A DNA stretch of 64,000 nt from positions 124,001 to 188,000 of the forward strand of contig NZ_BBMB01000002.1 in the NCBI RefSeq assembly GCF_000971235.1. The letters run 5' to 3'. The translations under genes were made by a program, and so were the position numbers. Under the pieces are notes generated by a model. That model was not told where the DNA came from, searched no databases, and worked only from the letters and a program-made list of their open reading frames with translations. The stretch's first letter is position 1, and the number at the start of each line of letters is the position of its first letter. Source of the DNA: Demequina subtropica (GTDB lineage Bacteria > Actinomycetota > Actinomycetes > Actinomycetales > Demequinaceae). Below are positions 61,572-64,000 of the stretch, piece by piece.

Positions 61572-62410
61572 CGGGACGGCACCTGGGCGAGCGGATCCAC
61601 GACCTCCTGGACAACCGGCTCCCGCGTGAGGCGGCGGCCGAGGCGATGCGTCACCTCGAGGCGTGCGACGAGTGCACCCGGCGCTGGCGCGAGCTGCGCG
61701 CCGCGCGCGAGGCCCTCAATTCCTCCGAGGCCGGCATCGACATGACCTTCGCGCGCCGCCTGCTCGACCGCGAGCACATGGCTCAGGTCGCGTCTCATGA
61801 GACGCGCCGCGACGCCCGCGCCGCGCGCGGCCGCGACCGGCGACCGGTGGTCCTGTCGCTGTCGGTCGCCCTGCTCCTGGTCGCCGTGCTCGGCGCCGCG
61901 TACGTCGCGGGCGAGCCTGACGACATCGATCCTGGCATCACGGCCTCATCCGAGACCGGCATGCTCAGCGTCGCCCGGATGGACTCCAGCACCATGCGTG
62001 GCTGGGTCCCGACGGACGGCTGGATCCACCCGGATTGGCAGTCGAGTGGATTCGAACCCGTGGAGGCCTCGGTGCGGGAGACGCCTCAGGGCGCCCGCAT
62101 CCTCGCGTACACCCTGCTCTCGGACATCGAGCCCGTGCTCGTCCTCGAGCAGCAGGGAAGGCTCGCGGACGAGGATGTGGCCTCGTTGCAGCCCACCAGC
62201 ACCGAGGGTCTCGACGGGTATGTGGTCGGCACCGACCCGACGCGCATCGTCTGGCAGACGGGTGACGTCGTGGTGCTCCTCTCGTGCAACTGCGCCGAGG
62301 AGACCCTCGAGGAGGTCGCCACCGCGTTCCCGGAGGACGACGAGCCCGGCTTCGTCGACCAGATCATCGCCGGCCTGGGCGTCTTCGGCGACGCCCTCAC
62401 CGGTCGCTAG
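61568..62410 (+). CDS. rseA: Membrane anti-sigma factor of SigE (RseA-like, ZAS)
   Basis: 280 residues. An N-terminal zinc-associated anti-sigma motif His29-x3-Cys33-x2-Cys36 ([13 protein letters not shown]) lies before a helix and one membrane segment (about 93-115, [22 protein letters not shown]). The extracytoplasmic domain has CNCAEE, a possible thiol site. It sequesters SigE until released, by redox, proteolysis or phosphorylation in relatives. GTG start overlaps the sigE stop. Confidence 0.9.
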   Translation: MTGRHLGERIHDLLDNRLPREAAAEAMRHLEACDECTRRWRELRAAREALNSSEAGIDMTFARRLLDREHMAQVASHETRRDARAARGRDRRPVVLSLSVALLLVAVLGAAYVAGEPDDIDPGITASSETGMLSVARMDSSTMRGWVPTDGWIHPDWQSSGFEPVEASVRETPQGARILAYTLLSDIEPVLVLEQQGRLADEDVASLQPTSTEGLDGYVVGTDPTRIVWQTGDVVVLLSCNCAEETLEEVATAFPEDDEPGFVDQIIAGLGVFGDALTGR

Positions 62411-62431
62411 CCCGATAGGGGAGACACCCGC

Positions 62432-63946
62432 ATGACCGACAACCCGTTCGCGCCCCCGCGCGACGACTCCGGCTCGTCCTCCGAGCCGACTGCCAACCAG
62501 GACGAGGCCACCACCGTGCGCGTGCACGACGCGGAGCGCGCTGCCGCGCCCGACGCGCCCGCCATCAACGACACCGTGGAGCTCACGCCGGCCTACGTCC
62601 CCGCGGCGACCGTCGCCGCCCCTGCGCAGGCGGCGCCGCCTGCGCCGCCGACGGTGGACCCGGTGTTCGCGCCGCCGCACGAGCCCCCGACGGATGCCCC
62701 CTCGGAGGCCGGCGCCGCGCCCGAGAGGCGCCGCGGCCTCGGCGGCGGGGCGATCGCCGCGCTCGTCGTCGGCTCGCTCGTGCTCGCCGCGGGCGCGGGC
62801 TTCGGCGGGGCCTGGGCCTACGACTCCTTCGTCGCGGACTCCTCGTCCACGACCGGCACGGCATCGACGTCGACCGGCTCGACCCTGCCGACCTCGAGCA
62901 GCTCGACCATCTCGAGCACCGACGAGAACACCGTCGCGGCGATCGCCTCCGCGGTCATGCCGTCCGTGGTCTCGATCGAGAACATCCAGAACGGCCAGGA
63001 GGCCGCGGAGGGCTCGGGCTTCGTCATCCGCGAGGACGGCTACCTCCTCACCAACAACCACGTGGTCGAGGGATCGGACAACGACACGGTCACCGTGGTC
63101 ATGAGCGACGGCACCGAGTACGACGGCACCGTCGTGGGCGCGACCGCGGACTACGACCTCGCGGTGGTGAAGATCGACAAGGACGGCCTCACGCCGCTCG
63201 TGCTCGGCGACTCCGACGAGCTCGTGGTGGGGGACGACGTCATCGCCGTCGGCTCGCCGCTGGGCCTCGAGTCCACCGTCACCACCGGCATCGTCTCGGC
63301 GCTGCACCGTCCCGTGACCGCGGGGGAGACCGGCTCGACCGCGTTCATCGACGCGATCCAGACCGACGCCGCGATCAACCCCGGCAACTCGGGCGGCCCG
63401 CTCATCAACTCGTCCGGAGAGGTGATCGGCATCAACTCGGCCATCGCCTCGCTCGGGACGTCGTCGGAGACGGCCGGGTCCGTGGGGCTCGGCTTCGCGA
63501 TCACGTCGAACCAGGCGCGACGCACCGCCGAGGAGATCATCGCGACCGGTGAGGCGACGTACCCGATGATCGGCGTGAGCCTCGACAGCTCGTACACCGG
63601 CGAGGGCATCAAGGTGGCGGACGTGACGGGCGGCGTGGTCGCCGGCGGTCCCGCCGATGAGGCGGGCATCGAGCCCGGCGACATCATCACCGCGATCGAC
63701 GGCCGTCCCATCACCCGCTCCGACGAGCTCATCGTCGCGATCCGCGCGAAGGCGCCCGGCGACACGGTGAGCCTCACCGTCACGCACGGCGACGACGAGC
63801 GCGAGGTCTCGGTGACGCTCGTGGCGAACACCGAGGTGACCTTCGAGGACAGCTCCGAGGACGACACGCAGCAGAACCAGGACCAGGAGCAGAACCAGGA
63901 TGGCGGCGGGCTTGGCGGCCGTCTCTTCCCGGAGCCGTCAGAATAG
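62432..63946 (+). CDS. htrA: HtrA/DegP-like serine protease with PDZ domain
   Basis: 504 residues. A Pro/Ala-rich cytoplasmic N-terminus (1-100), one membrane helix (about 106-128) and an S1C protease domain with the triad His210 (NNHVV), Asp242 (DYDLAVVKI) and Ser320 (NPGNSGGPL). A PDZ domain (about 375-470) and a Gln/Asp/Gly tail follow. It degrades or refolds misfolded envelope proteins, regulated as part of the sigE unit; in M. tuberculosis it also cleaves RseA partners. Confidence 0.94.
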   Translation: MTDNPFAPPRDDSGSSSEPTANQDEATTVRVHDAERAAAPDAPAINDTVELTPAYVPAATVAAPAQAAPPAPPTVDPVFAPPHEPPTDAPSEAGAAPERRRGLGGGAIAALVVGSLVLAAGAGFGGAWAYDSFVADSSSTTGTASTSTGSTLPTSSSSTISSTDENTVAAIASAVMPSVVSIENIQNGQEAAEGSGFVIREDGYLLTNNHVVEGSDNDTVTVVMSDGTEYDGTVVGATADYDLAVVKIDKDGLTPLVLGDSDELVVGDDVIAVGSPLGLESTVTTGIVSALHRPVTAGETGSTAFIDAIQTDAAINPGNSGGPLINSSGEVIGINSAIASLGTSSETAGSVGLGFAITSNQARRTAEEIIATGEATYPMIGVSLDSSYTGEGIKVADVTGGVVAGGPADEAGIEPGDIITAIDGRPITRSDELIVAIRAKAPGDTVSLTVTHGDDEREVSVTLVANTEVTFEDSSEDDTQQNQDQEQNQDGGGLGGRLFPEPSE

Positions 63947-63950
63947 GCGC

Positions 63951-64000
63951 ATGCTCGATATCAACGGCGGGGAGTTCCTCATCCTCGTGCTGGTCGCCAT
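63951..64000 (+). CDS. tatB: Sec-independent translocase component TatB-like, N-terminus (cut by window end)
   Basis: Only 16 codons are visible: MLDINGGEFLILVLVA. The sequence matches the TatA/TatB N-terminal helix opening with the conserved polar start. Its position just after htrA is the mycobacterial sigE-rseA-htrA-tatB order, which favours TatB over TatA. Confidence 0.75.
   Translation, partial: MLDINGGEFLILVLVA

Noticed and set aside
62040..62060. tRNA T-arm-like sequence (GTGGATTCGAACCC)
   Set aside because: It lies inside the rseA frame, and no acceptor stem, anticodon arm or D-arm of a tRNA can be built around it.

Overview
The window is a contiguous chromosomal segment of a high-GC Gram-positive bacterium, almost certainly an actinobacterium of the Micrococcales (a Cellulomonas/Demequina-like lineage fits, but I cannot fix the genus by eye). 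The evidence is the strong GC-ending codon bias, coproporphyrin-type heme genes (hemE, cgoX, hemQ, hemH), GTP-dependent PEP carboxykinase, DUF3117 and DUF4307 proteins, and the sigE-rseA-htrA-tatB order known from mycobacteria. About 70 genes are supported. No rRNA, tRNA, CRISPR array, transposase or integrase gene was seen.

Layout. 1-6.5 kb: tail of an AI-2E/PerM-type permease, rlmC, greA, DUF4307, a small membrane protein, trhA-like hemolysin III, uppS and a PIN-PhoH protein. 6.5-17 kb: iron and heme block, with a four-gene siderophore-type ABC importer behind a DtxR/IdeR-like box, then hemA and, divergently, hemE-cgoX-hemQ-hemH. 17-25.5 kb: NDH-2, fumarase, a PfkB kinase, split xseB/xseA with an LRV-repeat gene between them, ispH and rmuC. 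25.5-31.3 kb: peptide ABC transporter with fused ATPases. 31.3-37.4 kb: ychF followed by an accessory stretch of small one- or two-gene modules separated by copies of a repeat that encodes the YchF C-terminus. 37.4-46 kb: GNAT, YjdM, methyltransferase, RidA, agmatine deiminase, amidase, pckG and a RamB-like regulator. 46-55.8 kb: PH-domain membrane protein, CGNR protein/EamA exporter pair, typA, VanW protein, ferredoxin, dapC and citrate synthase. 55.8-60.9 kb: dapD, dapE, a LOG-family protein, DUF3117 and an O-methyltransferase. 61-64 kb: sigE, rseA, htrA and the start of tatB.

How genes work together. Iron import and heme synthesis sit side by side. dapC, dapD and dapE (lysine/peptidoglycan precursor synthesis) are interspersed with central metabolism genes. 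sigE-rseA-htrA-tatB is an envelope-stress unit with its own ECF-type promoter.

Most unusual features. (1) The module array at 32.7-37.4 kb. (2) The 9-mer GGACGATGC, which I count about 30 times on both strands, in several reading frames and in intergenic hairpins, against roughly one expected from composition. (3) Several families of intergenic palindromic repeats. (4) Many genes whose -10 hexamer ends 6-8 nt before the start codon, which predicts widespread leaderless transcription.
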